A stretch of 64,000 bases of DNA from Chloroflexota bacterium (GTDB lineage Bacteria; Chloroflexota; Anaerolineae; Aggregatilineales; Phototrophicaceae), in assembly GCA_013388745.1 (NCBI GenBank), contig JACAER010000016.1, positions 62,001 through 126,000 of the forward strand, in the 5' to 3' direction. A program made the position numbers and the translations under genes. Below, piece after piece: positions 51,346-61,805 of the stretch (the stretch's first letter is position 1; every line of letters starts with the position of its first letter). The notes under the pieces were generated by a model that was not told the origin of the DNA, did not search any database, and worked only from the letters and a program-made list of their open reading frames with translations.

Positions 51346-52410
51346 CTAAATCTGGCCCACCACGGCCTGTCCAAATTCCTCTGTGCTGACATAAGACGAG
51401 CCCTGTCCGGCGATGTCGGCGGTGCGCGCGCCGCTGGCGAGCACCATATCGACGGCGTCCTCAACCGCCTGTGCTTCTTTTTCCAGCCCAAAACTGTGAC
51501 GCAGCATCATCGCAACGCTGAGAATCGTGCCGATGGGGTTGGCTTTGCCCTGTCCGGCAATATCGGGCGCAGAGCCATGCACCGGCTCGTACAGACCGAA
51601 TGTGCCTGCCCCCAGCGACGCCGACGGCAGCATTCCCAAGGAGCCGGCCAGCACAGAGGCCTCATCGCTCAAAATGTCGCCGAACATGTTGCTTGCCAGA
51701 ATCACGTCGAAGCTGCGCGGGCGTGTCATCAGATACATGGTGCAGGAATCGACCAGAAGGTGTTCGAGATCAATATCGACATACTTTTCGGCATGAAGTT
51801 GGGTGACGGTACGCCGCCACAAACGCATTGACGCCAGCACGTTGGCCTTGTCGATGGATGAGACTTTTTTACGCCGCCCCTGCGCCGCGCGGAAGGCGAC
51901 TTCGGCCACACGCCGGACTTCATCGACGCTGTAGAGTTCGGTATCATAAGCGCTGTCGCCGTCGCCCTGTTCTTGGCGCGGGCCAAAGTAGATGCCGCCG
52001 GTCAGTTCACGCACGAAGAGCAGATCAACGCCTGCCAGCAGGTCGTCGCGCAGCGGCGTGAAATGTGCCAGCGCCTGATAAGCCTTGACCGGACGCAAAT
52101 TGGCGAACAACTCAAAATGGCGGCGGATGCCCAACAGTCCTTGTTCGGGGCGTACAGGCGCCGTCGGGTTGTCCCATTTGGGGCCGCCGACCGCCGCCAA
52201 CAGAATCGCGTCGCACTGTTCCGCCGTGCGCAGCGTTTCGGCAGGCAGCGCGCTGCCTGTTTTGTCGATGGCGCTGCCGCCGATCAAGGCTTCGTGAAAA
52301 ACAAACTCATGATGATATTTGCTGGCGACACGCGCCAAGACTGCGATGGCCTGTTCCAGCACTTCCGGGCCAATCCCGTCCCCCGGAAGTGTTGTGATCT
52401 TCGCTTTCAT
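51346..52410 (-). CDS. leuB: 3-isopropylmalate dehydrogenase
   Basis: The 354 residues start ITTLPGDGIGPEVLEQA and contain the substrate/NAD regions GPKWDNPTAPVRPEQGLLGI, FVRELTGGIYFGPR, SIDKANVLASMRLWR and the C-terminal LYEPVHGSAPDIAGQGKANP. It oxidises and decarboxylates 3-isopropylmalate to 2-oxoisocaproate, and in the citramalate route also makes 2-oxobutyrate from 3-methylmalate. It is the last gene of the operon, with 76 bases after the cupin gene. Confidence 0.97.
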   Translation of the reverse strand: MKAKITTLPGDGIGPEVLEQAIAVLARVASKYHHEFVFHEALIGGSAIDKTGSALPAETLRTAEQCDAILLAAVGGPKWDNPTAPVRPEQGLLGIRRHFELFANLRPVKAYQALAHFTPLRDDLLAGVDLLFVRELTGGIYFGPRQEQGDGDSAYDTELYSVDEVRRVAEVAFRAAQGRRKKVSSIDKANVLASMRLWRRTVTQLHAEKYVDIDLEHLLVDSCTMYLMTRPRSFDVILASNMFGDILSDEASVLAGSLGMLPSASLGAGTFGLYEPVHGSAPDIAGQGKANPIGTILSVAMMLRHSFGLEKEAQAVEDAVDMVLASGARTADIAGQGSSYVSTEEFGQAVVGQI

Positions 52411-52486
52411 AGTGTCCTCTTTTGCGCAAAACGAGCCGGGGAAGCCTCCCCAGCCCGTGTCCTACCCCAATGGCCGCAAAACGGCC

Positions 52487-52846
52487 TCAAAGCTCTTGCA
52501 AATCGGCGACGGTTCGCGCGTTTTGCACATTGCCGGTGTTGAGCGTGCCCGTCGGTTCAAAAAGCATGACCTGTACTTCTTGCTCGGCAATAGGAAGATG
52601 TTCGACCCCCTTCGGTATGATGAGAAACTCGCCCGCTTCCAGCCAGATATCGCCGTCATGGAATTTGATGAGCAGCCGCCCTGCGACCACGAAGAACATT
52701 TCGTCCTCGTGCTCGTGATGATGCCACACAAATTCGCCCTGAAGCTTGACCAGCTTGACATGCATATCCTGCACCTGGCCGACGATTTTGGGACTCCAGT
52801 GTTCGCTGAACAGGCTGAATTTTTGCGCGAGGTTCACTTTTTCCAT
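52487..52846 (-). CDS. Cupin-domain protein
   Basis: The 119 residues form a single cupin barrel with the metal-site motif HHHEHEDEMFFVVAG and the second motif GEFLIIPKGVEHLP. Such small cupins are isomerases, dioxygenases or sugar/amino-acid-binding proteins; the substrate here is unknown. It lies between cimA and leuB, 9 bases after the cimA stop, so it belongs to the operon, but no role of a cupin in branched-chain amino acid synthesis is known to me. Confidence 0.88.
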   Translation of the reverse strand: MEKVNLAQKFSLFSEHWSPKIVGQVQDMHVKLVKLQGEFVWHHHEHEDEMFFVVAGRLLIKFHDGDIWLEAGEFLIIPKGVEHLPIAEQEVQVMLFEPTGTLNTGNVQNARTVADLQEL

Positions 52847-52855
52847 CGGGTATCC

Positions 52856-54451
52856 TTATGTTGCGGTTTCTGGACTTGGCTCGTGCGCCAGCAGCAGCCC
52901 GTATTCTACGCTGTCTACCAGCGCCATCCAACTGGCTTTGATGATATTAGTCCCCGCGCCCACCGTACTCCAGCGCCCGTGCGCGTTTTGGGTGTCGATC
53001 AGCACGCGCGTGGTCGCGCCTGTGCCGTTCTGGCTTTCTAGGATACGGACTTTGTAATCGGCCAACTGGAAATCCGCCATCTGCGGATAACGCGGCACAA
53101 GCGCCTTTCTGAGCGCCAGGTCGAGCGCGTTCACCGGGCCATTGCCCTCGGCAGCGGTATGAACGATATCGCCGTCAATATCAACCTTGACCATGGCTTC
53201 GGCCAGATGGCCGCGCCCGCGCCGCTCCTCGACAATCACTGTAAAATCGATAAGCGTGAAAACCGGCTTGTAATCGGGGCGAGCGCGGTGCAGGCGAATG
53301 GCAACCGACGCTTCTGCGCCCTCGAAGACATAGCCTTCGTTTTCCAGCCGCTTGATCTCGTTGAGCACATGCAGTGCTTCTTCTTTGGAGACATCGAGGC
53401 CGAATTCTTCAGCTTTGCTGAGCAGATTGCCCTGTCCCGAAAGATCAGAAACCAGCACGCGCATTTCGTTGCCGACCAGTGTCGGGTTGATATGCTGATA
53501 GCTGTCAACGTGGCGGCGCATGGCGGCAACGTGGATGCCGCCCTTGTGCGCAAACGCGCTTTTGCCGACATACGCCAGATGGTTATCGGGGGCGAGATTG
53601 GCGATTTCGGCCACCGTGCGCGCCAGATGCGTCAGCCGTTTGAGCGCGCCTTCGGGGATACAGCGATAGCCCATTTTGAGTTCGAGATCCGGCACGATGC
53701 TGCACAAATTGGCGTTGCCGCAGCGTTCGCCATAGCCGTTAATCGTCCCCTGCACCTGCACAACACCTGCCTGCACAGCGACCAGCGTATTGGCAACCGC
53801 CAGCTCGCCGTCGTTGTGGGTGTGGATGCCAAGCGGCACACCGGGCAGGGCGCTGCGTACCATCTCCACGTAGCGCGCGACTTCCCAGGGCATGGTGCCG
53901 CCGTTGGTATCGCACAGCACGAGCATATCCGCGCCGCCTTCTACTGCCGCGCGCAGTGTGTCCAGCGCGTATTCCATATCGAGCTTTGTGCCATCGAAGA
54001 AATGTTCCGCGTCGTAGATGATTTCCTTGCCGAGGCTTTTCAGGTAGCGCAGGCTCTCGCGGATCATGCGCAGATTTTCTTCCGGCGTCGTTTGCAGCAC
54101 TTCGGTCACATGCAGCATCGAAGTCTTGCCGACGACAGTGACCACCGGGGTGCGGGCTTCGACCAGCGCGACGATATTGGGATCATCCACCGGATCACTG
54201 TTCTTGCGGCAGGTAGAGCCAAAGGCGGCGATTTTGGCGTGTTTCAGAGACAGCCCCTGCACCGCTTCAAAGTAGGCCGCGTCTTTGGGATTCGAACCCG
54301 GCCAACCGCCTTCGATATAGGCGACGCCAAATTCGTCCAGCATCTCGGTGATGCGCAGTTTATCGGCCACAGAAAGGGCAATGCCCTCGCGCTGCGTGCC
54401 ATCGCGCAGCGTCGTGTCGTAGATGGCGATGTGCTTGCGCCCGTTCGTCAT
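52856..54451 (-). CDS. cimA: (R)-citramalate synthase
   Basis: The 531 residues show the HMGL-like DRE-TIM barrel with IYDTTLRDGTQREGI, the metal-binding HTHNDGELAVAN and TINGYGERCGNANLCSIVP. It differs from LeuA by GWPGSNPKD, YDAEHFFDG and the GNANL form, all typical of CimA (TIGR00977 type). The C-terminal regulatory domain (from about 395) senses the end product isoleucine in the family. CimA condenses pyruvate with acetyl-CoA to citramalate; with LeuBCD this gives 2-oxobutyrate. It follows leuD by 14 bases. Confidence 0.94.
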   Translation of the reverse strand: MTNGRKHIAIYDTTLRDGTQREGIALSVADKLRITEMLDEFGVAYIEGGWPGSNPKDAAYFEAVQGLSLKHAKIAAFGSTCRKNSDPVDDPNIVALVEARTPVVTVVGKTSMLHVTEVLQTTPEENLRMIRESLRYLKSLGKEIIYDAEHFFDGTKLDMEYALDTLRAAVEGGADMLVLCDTNGGTMPWEVARYVEMVRSALPGVPLGIHTHNDGELAVANTLVAVQAGVVQVQGTINGYGERCGNANLCSIVPDLELKMGYRCIPEGALKRLTHLARTVAEIANLAPDNHLAYVGKSAFAHKGGIHVAAMRRHVDSYQHINPTLVGNEMRVLVSDLSGQGNLLSKAEEFGLDVSKEEALHVLNEIKRLENEGYVFEGAEASVAIRLHRARPDYKPVFTLIDFTVIVEERRGRGHLAEAMVKVDIDGDIVHTAAEGNGPVNALDLALRKALVPRYPQMADFQLADYKVRILESQNGTGATTRVLIDTQNAHGRWSTVGAGTNIIKASWMALVDSVEYGLLLAHEPSPETAT

Positions 54452-54465
54452 GCGTTCCCCCTTGT

Positions 54466-55074
54466 TTAGACGCGCGTCGTAACACGCGGCGTATGGTTTG
54501 TTTCATACGCGGCGATCTGCGCGTCAAGATTCATCAGATAACCGAGTTGGTCAACACCTTGCAGCAGGCATTCTTTGGAAAAGCCGTCGATAGGGAAATT
54601 GACCGCGCGGCCATCGGGTAGTACCAGCGTTTGTGTTTCCAGATCGACCCTGACCTGCGACTGCGGGTCTTCCTGCGCCAAACTGATGAGCTGGCGGTGG
54701 GTTTCTTCGTCCACGATGATCGGCAGCAGGCCATTTTTGAGCGCATTGTTCTTGAAGATGTCAGCAAAATAGGTGCTGATGACTGCTTTGAAGCCCGCGC
54801 CCAGCAGCGCCCACGGGGCGTGCTCGCGCGAACTACCGCAGCCAAAATTATGGCCGCCGATCAAGACCTGCGCGTGCTGATACTGCGGGTCATTCAACAC
54901 AAAATCGGCTTTGGGCGAGCCGTCAGCGTTGTAGCGCCAATCGGCAAAACAGGCGGCCCCCAGACCGAGTTTATCGGTTACTTTGAGGTAGCGCGCGGGG
55001 ATGATCTGGTCGGTGTCGATGTCGTTGATGGGGACAGCGACCATGCTGCCTGCGAAAGGCTTAAAAGCTTCCAT
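54466..55074 (-). CDS. leuD: 3-isopropylmalate dehydratase small subunit
   Basis: The 202 residues contain the small-subunit swivel-domain signatures VPINDIDTDQIIPARYLK near the N-terminus and GHNFGCGSSREHAPWAL. With LeuC it isomerises 2-isopropylmalate to 3-isopropylmalate (and citramalate to 3-methylmalate). The start lies 6 bases after the leuC stop. Confidence 0.97.
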   Translation of the reverse strand: MEAFKPFAGSMVAVPINDIDTDQIIPARYLKVTDKLGLGAACFADWRYNADGSPKADFVLNDPQYQHAQVLIGGHNFGCGSSREHAPWALLGAGFKAVISTYFADIFKNNALKNGLLPIIVDEETHRQLISLAQEDPQSQVRVDLETQTLVLPDGRAVNFPIDGFSKECLLQGVDQLGYLMNLDAQIAAYETNHTPRVTTRV

Positions 55075-55080
55075 GATGTG

Positions 55081-56517
<1,437 letters not shown>

Positions 56518-56534
56518 GCGTTTTCCTCTGTAAG

Positions 56535-56592
56535 CTGCAATCAATTAGGTTCCGATGAATCTCACCGCCGGTAAAGCGGTGCGGAAACAGGT
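56535..56592 (-). other. Intercistronic stem-loop between leuA and leuC
   Basis: CACCGC-TTTACCG-GCGGTG on the minus strand is flanked by TTCCG and CGGAA, forming a two-step stem between the leuA stop (56592) and the leuC ribosome-binding site. No U-run follows; it may control mRNA processing. Confidence 0.4.
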
Positions 56593-58199
56593 TAATCCGT
56601 GCCGCTGGCGACATTGACCGTCGCCGCTTCGCCTTCGGGCGCGCGGCCAATGCCCATCGCGGCGACCATGCGGTTGACCGCCGCCAGATATGCCTTGACG
56701 CTGGCGACAATCACGTCGGCGTCCGCGCCGTAGCCGCCGAAAGTGCGCTGGCCATCAGGCGATTCAATGCGCACCGTGACTTCGCCCAGGGCGGAAATGC
56801 CTTCGGTGACACTGTGAACGCTGTATTCGATCAGCGTGTTCGGCGCTTTGATGATCGCGTCGATGGCACGATACGAAGCGTCTACCGGACCCACCCCAAC
56901 CGCCGCGTGAACAAAGGTCTCGCCATCGACATGCTGGACTTTGACCGTCGCGGTGGGCATTCCCATCGTGCCGCAGGTAACCTGAATGTCGGCAAGGGAA
57001 TAAATTTCGTCTGGACCATGAAATTCGTCGGCGATCAAGGCTTGCAGATCGGCGTCGGTGACCGTCTTTTTGGCGTCGGCCAGTTCCTTGAAGCGCGCGA
57101 ATACCTGATTCAGGGCGTCACCGTCGATGCTATAGCCCAACTCCTGCAAACGTACCTTGAGCGCATGGCGTCCGCTGTGCTTCCCCAACACCAGCTTGCT
57201 CTGCGTCAGGCCGACGGTTTCGGGCGTCATGATTTCATACGTAGCCGCGTTTTTCAACATGCCGTCCTGATGAATGCCGGCCTCATGGGCAAAAGCGTTG
57301 GCGCCGACGATGGCTTTGTTGGGCTGCACATGCATCCCGGTGTAGTTGCTGACCATGCGGCTGGTCTTCATGATTTCGCGCGTGTTAATGTTGGTGTGGA
57401 GATTGTAATACTGTGGGCGCGTCTGGATCGCCATAACGACCTCTTCCAGACTGGTGTTGCCCGCGCGTTCGCCGATGCCGTTGATGGTGACTTCGACCTG
57501 CCGCGCGCCCGCCAGCACCCCCGCCAGCGTATTGGCGGTCGCCAGCCCCAGATCGTTGTGGCAGTGTACCGACCAGATGACGCCGCTGCCGACGCCCGCG
57601 CCGGGCGTTTCGGCCACCAGCGTCGCCACGAGTTCGTACCATTCCTGCGGCATGACGTAACCGACAGTGTCGGGGATATTGAGCGTGGTCGCGCCGCATT
57701 CGACCGCCAGCGCGCAGACTTCGATCAGGAATTTGGGGTCAGTGCGTCCGGCGTCCATCGGGCTGAATTCGACATCAGCGCACAGGCTGCGCGCCAGTGT
57801 CACCGACTGGCGAATGACTTCCAGCGCCTTCTGGCGCGTGATACCTGTCTGGTATTTCAGATGAATATCAGATGTGCCCAGAAAGGTGTGGATGCGCGGC
57901 TTTTGCGCCAGCTTGACGCCTTCCCAACAGGTGACAATGTCTTTTTCGACGGCGCGCGCCAACCCGGCAATGATCGGGCCATCGGCGCTGCCGACTTCGC
58001 GGGCGATGCGCTGCACCGCCGCCAGATCATCGGGGGAGGCCGCGGGAAAACCGGCTTCGATGATGTCTACGCCCAGATGTGCCAGTTGACGGGCGATCTC
58101 CAGCTTTTCGGCGCTGTTCATGGTGCAGCCAGGGCTTTGTTCCCCGTCGCGCAGTGTGGTATCGAAAATTCTGACCAGATTGTTGTCTACGGTTGCCAT
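56592..58199 (-). CDS. leuA: 2-isopropylmalate synthase
   Basis: The 535 residues start [17 protein letters not shown] and contain [39 protein letters not shown], and the C-terminal leucine-feedback domain (from about 400: [40 protein letters not shown]). It condenses acetyl-CoA with 2-oxoisovalerate, the first committed step to leucine. Its ribosome-binding site AAAGGA is paired in a hairpin with an upstream sequence, and an overlapping small ORF may couple its translation. Confidence 0.97.
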   Translation of the reverse strand: MATVDNNLVRIFDTTLRDGEQSPGCTMNSAEKLEIARQLAHLGVDIIEAGFPAASPDDLAAVQRIAREVGSADGPIIAGLARAVEKDIVTCWEGVKLAQKPRIHTFLGTSDIHLKYQTGITRQKALEVIRQSVTLARSLCADVEFSPMDAGRTDPKFLIEVCALAVECGATTLNIPDTVGYVMPQEWYELVATLVAETPGAGVGSGVIWSVHCHNDLGLATANTLAGVLAGARQVEVTINGIGERAGNTSLEEVVMAIQTRPQYYNLHTNINTREIMKTSRMVSNYTGMHVQPNKAIVGANAFAHEAGIHQDGMLKNAATYEIMTPETVGLTQSKLVLGKHSGRHALKVRLQELGYSIDGDALNQVFARFKELADAKKTVTDADLQALIADEFHGPDEIYSLADIQVTCGTMGMPTATVKVQHVDGETFVHAAVGVGPVDASYRAIDAIIKAPNTLIEYSVHSVTEGISALGEVTVRIESPDGQRTFGGYGADADVIVASVKAYLAAVNRMVAAMGIGRAPEGEAATVNVASGTD

Positions 58200-58270
58200 T
58201 TGGGGGTGATCCTTTCTTGATAACTTTTAGCGCGATTCGGTCTGAGGTGGCTAAGGCCATCATCTGCCAA
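58187..58270 (-). CDS. Possible 27-residue upstream ORF overlapping the leuA start
   Basis: A TTG at 58270 opens a 27-codon ORF (start [20 protein letters not shown]) that ends with TAG at 58189-58187, 9 bases inside leuA. AAGGGGGTGATT directly upstream is a near-perfect match to the anti-SD complement. If translated, ribosomes would melt the hairpin that hides the leuA SD. Whether it is translated is unknown. Confidence 0.35.
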   Translation of the reverse strand: MADDGLSHLRPNRAKSYQERITPKWQP

Positions 58271-58283
58271 AAGAATCACCCCC
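58202..58283 (-). promoter_or_regulatory. Hairpin sequestering the leuA Shine-Dalgarno
   Basis: On the minus strand GGGGGTGATTCTTT (58283-58270) pairs with AAAGGATCACCCCC (58215-58202) over 14 positions with one U-G. The second arm holds the leuA SD (AAAGGA); the first holds an SD-like sequence for the 27-codon ORF. Within the loop, GATGGC-CTTA-GCCACC makes a smaller stem. Confidence 0.6.
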
Positions 58284-58302
58284 TTTTACAACTACGTTGT
58301 CG

Positions 58303-58416
58303 TCATCCATGATGTGTCAACCTCAGGATCATCCATTCGATATCAAAGTACTGATCGCCCACCCGGATATAGCGCGGGTCGATATCATCGGCACTCAGAA
58401 CGCGCACTGCGACCAT
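58303..58416 (-). CDS. Possible small protein (37 aa) between ilvC and leuA
   Basis: The ATG at 58416 lies 10 bases after the ilvC stop, with AGGA eight bases upstream, and opens a 37-codon frame ending TGA at 58305-58303. The peptide (MVAVRVLSADDIDPRYIRVG, then a second part ending LTHHG) looks like a folded small protein with strand-like repeats rather than random sequence. No family was recognised. It could be a tiny operon member or part of a leader for leuA. Confidence 0.5.
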   Translation of the reverse strand: MVAVRVLSADDIDPRYIRVGDQYFDIEWMILRLTHHG

Positions 58417-58426
58417 CCTCGGCTTC

Positions 58427-59437
58427 CTAGTCCTGCTGCTTGATGCGCTTGGCCTTCAGGAAAGGCATCATATCGCGGAGCTGCGCGCCAACTTCTTCAA
58501 TCAGCAGACTGTGTTCGGCCTTGCGGCGCGGCAGGAAGTTCGGGCGGCCATTTTTGTTTTCGTCCACCCATTCATGGGCAAAAGAGCCGTCCTGAATGCT
58601 GCGCAGCACGCCCATCATATCTTCTTTGACCATGCCCTCGAAATGATCGCCGACTTTGTAGCCGCCGTACTCCGCTGTATCGCTGACGCTGTACCACATA
58701 TAGCTGAGACCGCCTTCGTAGAGCAGATCGACGATCAGCTTCAGTTCGTGCATACACTCGAAATAGGCGACTTCGGGCTGGTAGCCGGCTTTGACCAGCG
58801 TCTCAAAGGCCGCGCGGATGAGCGCCGTCACACCGCCGCACAAAATCACCTGCTCGCCGAACAAGTCAGTCTCGGTTTCTTCCTTAAACGACGTTTCGAT
58901 CACACCGGCGCGCGTGCAGCCGATGGCCTTGGCATAGGCCAGAGTTAGCGCTTTGGCGTGCCCGCTGGCGTCCTGCTGTACAGCCAGCAGGCCGGGCGTG
59001 CCGCCGCCATCTTTAAAAACTTCGCGCACGCGATGACCGGGCGCTTTGGGCGCGACCATAGTCACATCAACATTGGCCGGCGGCTTGATCTGCCCGAAGT
59101 GGATATTGAAGCCGTGCGCGAACATCAACATGCTGCCCGGTTTGAGGTAAGGCGCCACATCTTTTTCGTAGACCTCGGCCTGTTTGGTATCGGGAATCAA
59201 GATCATCACGACATCAGCCTGCTTGACCGCATCGGCGACGTTCAGCACTTTCAACCCGTCTCCCTCAGCTTTGGCTTTGCTCTTGCTGCCTTCGTGCAAG
59301 CCGACCACCACATGCACGCCGCTCTCTTTCATATTGAGTGCATGGGCGTGCCCCTGACTGCCATAGCCCACAACGGCCACTGTCTTGCCGTTCAGCAGCG
59401 ACAGATCCGCGTCTTTGTCATAATACATGACTGCCAT
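58427..59437 (-). CDS. ilvC: Ketol-acid reductoisomerase (class I)
   Basis: The 336 residues begin [20 protein letters not shown] with the NADPH-binding [12 protein letters not shown], then [14 protein letters not shown] and the knotted C-domain with metal ligands in [13 protein letters not shown] and [19 protein letters not shown]. It converts acetolactate and acetohydroxybutyrate to the dihydroxy-acids. The length is that of short (class I) enzymes. It follows ilvN across an 81-base gap with a strong hairpin. Confidence 0.97.
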   Translation of the reverse strand: MAVMYYDKDADLSLLNGKTVAVVGYGSQGHAHALNMKESGVHVVVGLHEGSKSKAKAEGDGLKVLNVADAVKQADVVMILIPDTKQAEVYEKDVAPYLKPGSMLMFAHGFNIHFGQIKPPANVDVTMVAPKAPGHRVREVFKDGGGTPGLLAVQQDASGHAKALTLAYAKAIGCTRAGVIETSFKEETETDLFGEQVILCGGVTALIRAAFETLVKAGYQPEVAYFECMHELKLIVDLLYEGGLSYMWYSVSDTAEYGGYKVGDHFEGMVKEDMMGVLRSIQDGSFAHEWVDENKNGRPNFLPRRKAEHSLLIEEVGAQLRDMMPFLKAKRIKQQD

Positions 59438-59476
59438 TGAATAACTACTCCTGAGTTGATGAAAATCGTTAGTTAT

Positions 59477-59511
59477 AGTGACCGGCTGAGCTTTGCGCTC
59501 AGCCGATCACT
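59477..59511 (-). other. Strong intercistronic hairpin between ilvN and ilvC
   Basis: AGTGA-CGGCTGAGC and GCTCAGCCG-TCACT pair (one internal mismatch) around a very short loop, giving a 14-bp stem. No U-run follows on the minus strand (TATAACT). Likely an mRNA-processing or stability element within the operon. Confidence 0.6.
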
Positions 59512-59518
59512 CCGCACA

Positions 59519-60082
59519 CTAGTAGACTTGATGCGCGCTGCCGTTAGCGGCAACGGGAATCGCTGGCTCATATTCGGTGTCGAGGATGCGCGTGCCGCGT
59601 CCCATCGCCACGACGCCGGTACGCACAAGTTCGACAATACCGATCTTGGCGACTTCTTCGATAAAGCCCTCGACAACGTCTTCCTGCGCTGTGATTTCTG
59701 CGATCGCATAATGCGGGCCGATGTCCACGATACGCGCCGGAAACCGTTCGCAGAGCAACGTCAGGCCGTTGCGCGAATCCGCGTCGTCGGAACGCACTTT
59801 CACCAGCGCCAGGTCGCGGCTGACATGCGGTTCTGAGGATACGAGCTTCACGTCGATGACGTTGATCAGCTTGAACAAATTGGAAATCATCTTGCGGGCG
59901 TCGGTGCGTTTGGCGTCCACCACCAGCGTCATGCGCGAAATGTGTGACTTATACGTGCGCCCGACGGTTAAGCTGTCCACGTTGAAGTTGCGGCGGCGGA
60001 ACAGGCTGGCGACGCGGTTCAGCACGCCCGGCTTATTTTCTACCAGGGCGGCAATGGTGTGTTTGCTCGACTGCTGATCCAT
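59519..60082 (-). CDS. ilvN: Acetolactate synthase small (regulatory) subunit
   Basis: The 187 residues begin with an ACT domain (HTIAALVENKPGVLNRVASL, RRRNFNVDSLTVG). The C-terminal domain has VDIGPHYAIAEITAQEDVVE and ends SAHQVY. It binds valine for feedback control of IlvB. Start at 60082, four bases after the ilvB stop at 60087. Confidence 0.96.
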   Translation of the reverse strand: MDQQSSKHTIAALVENKPGVLNRVASLFRRRNFNVDSLTVGRTYKSHISRMTLVVDAKRTDARKMISNLFKLINVIDVKLVSSEPHVSRDLALVKVRSDDADSRNGLTLLCERFPARIVDIGPHYAIAEITAQEDVVEGFIEEVAKIGIVELVRTGVVAMGRGTRILDTEYEPAIPVAANGSAHQVY

Positions 60083-60086
60083 ACGA

Positions 60087-61787
60087 TTACTTCCTCTCGT
60101 TCGGTTTCGGGCGGCGGATCATGGCGTGCAGGTCAGCGCCTGCCGGCACCATCGGATAGACCATTTCTTCTTTTTCGACCACGAATTCCAGCAGCACGGC
60201 TGTCGGCTGGCTGCGCGCGAATTTCACCGCGTCTTCGATCTGCTCGCGGCGGGTAACACGCATATTGGGCATCCCGAAGGCATCTGCCAGCTTGCAGAAA
60301 TCCGGGCTGAACATCGGCGTCGAATTGTAGCGGCTTTCGTGGAACAGTTCCTGCCACTGGCGCACCATGCCGAGAAAACCGTTGTTAATCACGGCGATAT
60401 TGATCTTGATGTTTTCCTGCATGGCCGTCGCCAGTTCGCACATCGTCATCTGGAAACCGCCGTCGCCCACAATGGCCCAGATTTCTTCGTCTGGTCTGCC
60501 GAACTTCGCGCCGATGGCCGCCGGCACACCGAAGCCCATCGTGCCCAGCCCACCGCTGGTAATCATCGTCGCTGGGCGCTGGTGCGGGTAGTACTGCGCT
60601 TCGAGCATCTGGTGCTGGCCGACATCCGTCACCGTCACGGCATTGCCACCGGTGTATTTCCACAGATCATTCATCACCTGCGCGCCTAGCAGCTTATCAC
60701 CTTCGTAGGTTTTGAGGATATCGCGTTCGTCGGAGTCCTCGTCCCAATCGCGGATGCGGTTCAGCCACTCGGCGTGCTGCACAGACTTGACGCCGGGGAG
60801 AATCTGCCGCAGCACAGTCTTCAGATCGCCGGCGATGCCGACATCGACTTTCACGTTTTTGTTGATCTCTGAAGGATCAATATCAACGTGAATCTTGCGC
60901 GAATTGGGCGAATAGGTCTTCAGGTTGCCCGTCACGCGATCGTCGAAGCGCATCCCCAGCGCGATGAGCAGGTCTGCTTCCTGAATGGCATTGTTAGAAG
61001 CCGCCTCGCCGTGCATGCCCATCATGCCGATGACCAGCGGATGGCTTTCGGGCATTGCGCCCTTGCCCAGCAGCGTCAGTGCAACCGGCACCTGCGCGCG
61101 TTCCGCCAGTTCCTGCAATTCCTGCGTCGCGCCGGACATCACGACACCGTGCCCGGCCAGAATCACCGGGCGCTGCGCCTGTTGGATGAGTTCGAGCACC
61201 GCTTCGACCTGGGCTTCAGTGGCGCTGCTTGGCGGGCGATACCCCGGCAGGCGGATTTCGCCTTCGGGATACACAAATTCGATCTTCTGATTCTGAACGT
61301 CTTTGGGAATATCGACCAACACCGGGCCGGGACGGCCTGTGCGCGCGATATAGAAGGCCTCGCGAATAGTGTAGGCCAATTCTTCGATGCTGCCCACCAG
61401 ATAATTGTGCTTGGTGATCGGCAGCGTGATGCCAGTTACGTCGGTTTCCTGAAAAGCGTCTGTGCCGATGACCGGGCGCGGCACTTGCCCCGTTATGCAC
61501 ACAACTGGCGTCGAATCCATCATCGCGGTCGCGATACCCGTGACCAGATTGGTCGCGCCGGGGCCGCTGGTCGCGATCGCCACGCCGACTTTGCCTGTCG
61601 CGCGGGCGTAACCGTCGGCCATGTGGCACGCGCCCTGCTCATGGCGCACCAGCACGTGATGCAGTTGTGGGTATTTGCTCATCGCGTCATAGGTCGGCAG
61701 AATCGCGCCGCCCGGATAGCCGAACATGACCTCGACGCCTTCGCGCAGCAGGCATTCCAGAATAATTTCAGCGCCACTCAATAACAT
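60087..61787 (-). CDS. ilvB: Acetolactate synthase large (catalytic) subunit
   Basis: The 566 residues start SGAEIILECLLREGVEVMFG, then the catalytic Glu in LVRHEQGACHMADGYARATG, the FAD-binding middle and the thiamine-diphosphate motif GDGGFQMTMCELATAM up to NNGFLGMVRQWQELF. The enzyme joins two pyruvates, or pyruvate and 2-oxobutyrate, to start valine/leucine and isoleucine synthesis. It follows ilvE by 18 bases. Confidence 0.97.
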   Translation of the reverse strand: MLLSGAEIILECLLREGVEVMFGYPGGAILPTYDAMSKYPQLHHVLVRHEQGACHMADGYARATGKVGVAIATSGPGATNLVTGIATAMMDSTPVVCITGQVPRPVIGTDAFQETDVTGITLPITKHNYLVGSIEELAYTIREAFYIARTGRPGPVLVDIPKDVQNQKIEFVYPEGEIRLPGYRPPSSATEAQVEAVLELIQQAQRPVILAGHGVVMSGATQELQELAERAQVPVALTLLGKGAMPESHPLVIGMMGMHGEAASNNAIQEADLLIALGMRFDDRVTGNLKTYSPNSRKIHVDIDPSEINKNVKVDVGIAGDLKTVLRQILPGVKSVQHAEWLNRIRDWDEDSDERDILKTYEGDKLLGAQVMNDLWKYTGGNAVTVTDVGQHQMLEAQYYPHQRPATMITSGGLGTMGFGVPAAIGAKFGRPDEEIWAIVGDGGFQMTMCELATAMQENIKINIAVINNGFLGMVRQWQELFHESRYNSTPMFSPDFCKLADAFGMPNMRVTRREQIEDAVKFARSQPTAVLLEFVVEKEEMVYPMVPAGADLHAMIRRPKPNERK

Positions 61788-61805
61788 ACTGTATGCTCCT
61801 CGCCT

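Noticed and set aside
54283..54303. T-loop-like sequence (GGGTTCGAATCCC on the minus strand), as in a tRNA
   Set aside because: It lies inside cimA and encodes the conserved GWPGSNPKD segment; no matching acceptor, D-arm or anticodon arm is around it.
56814..58220. 468-codon open frame on the plus strand
   Set aside because: Antisense to leuA, whose identity is certain.
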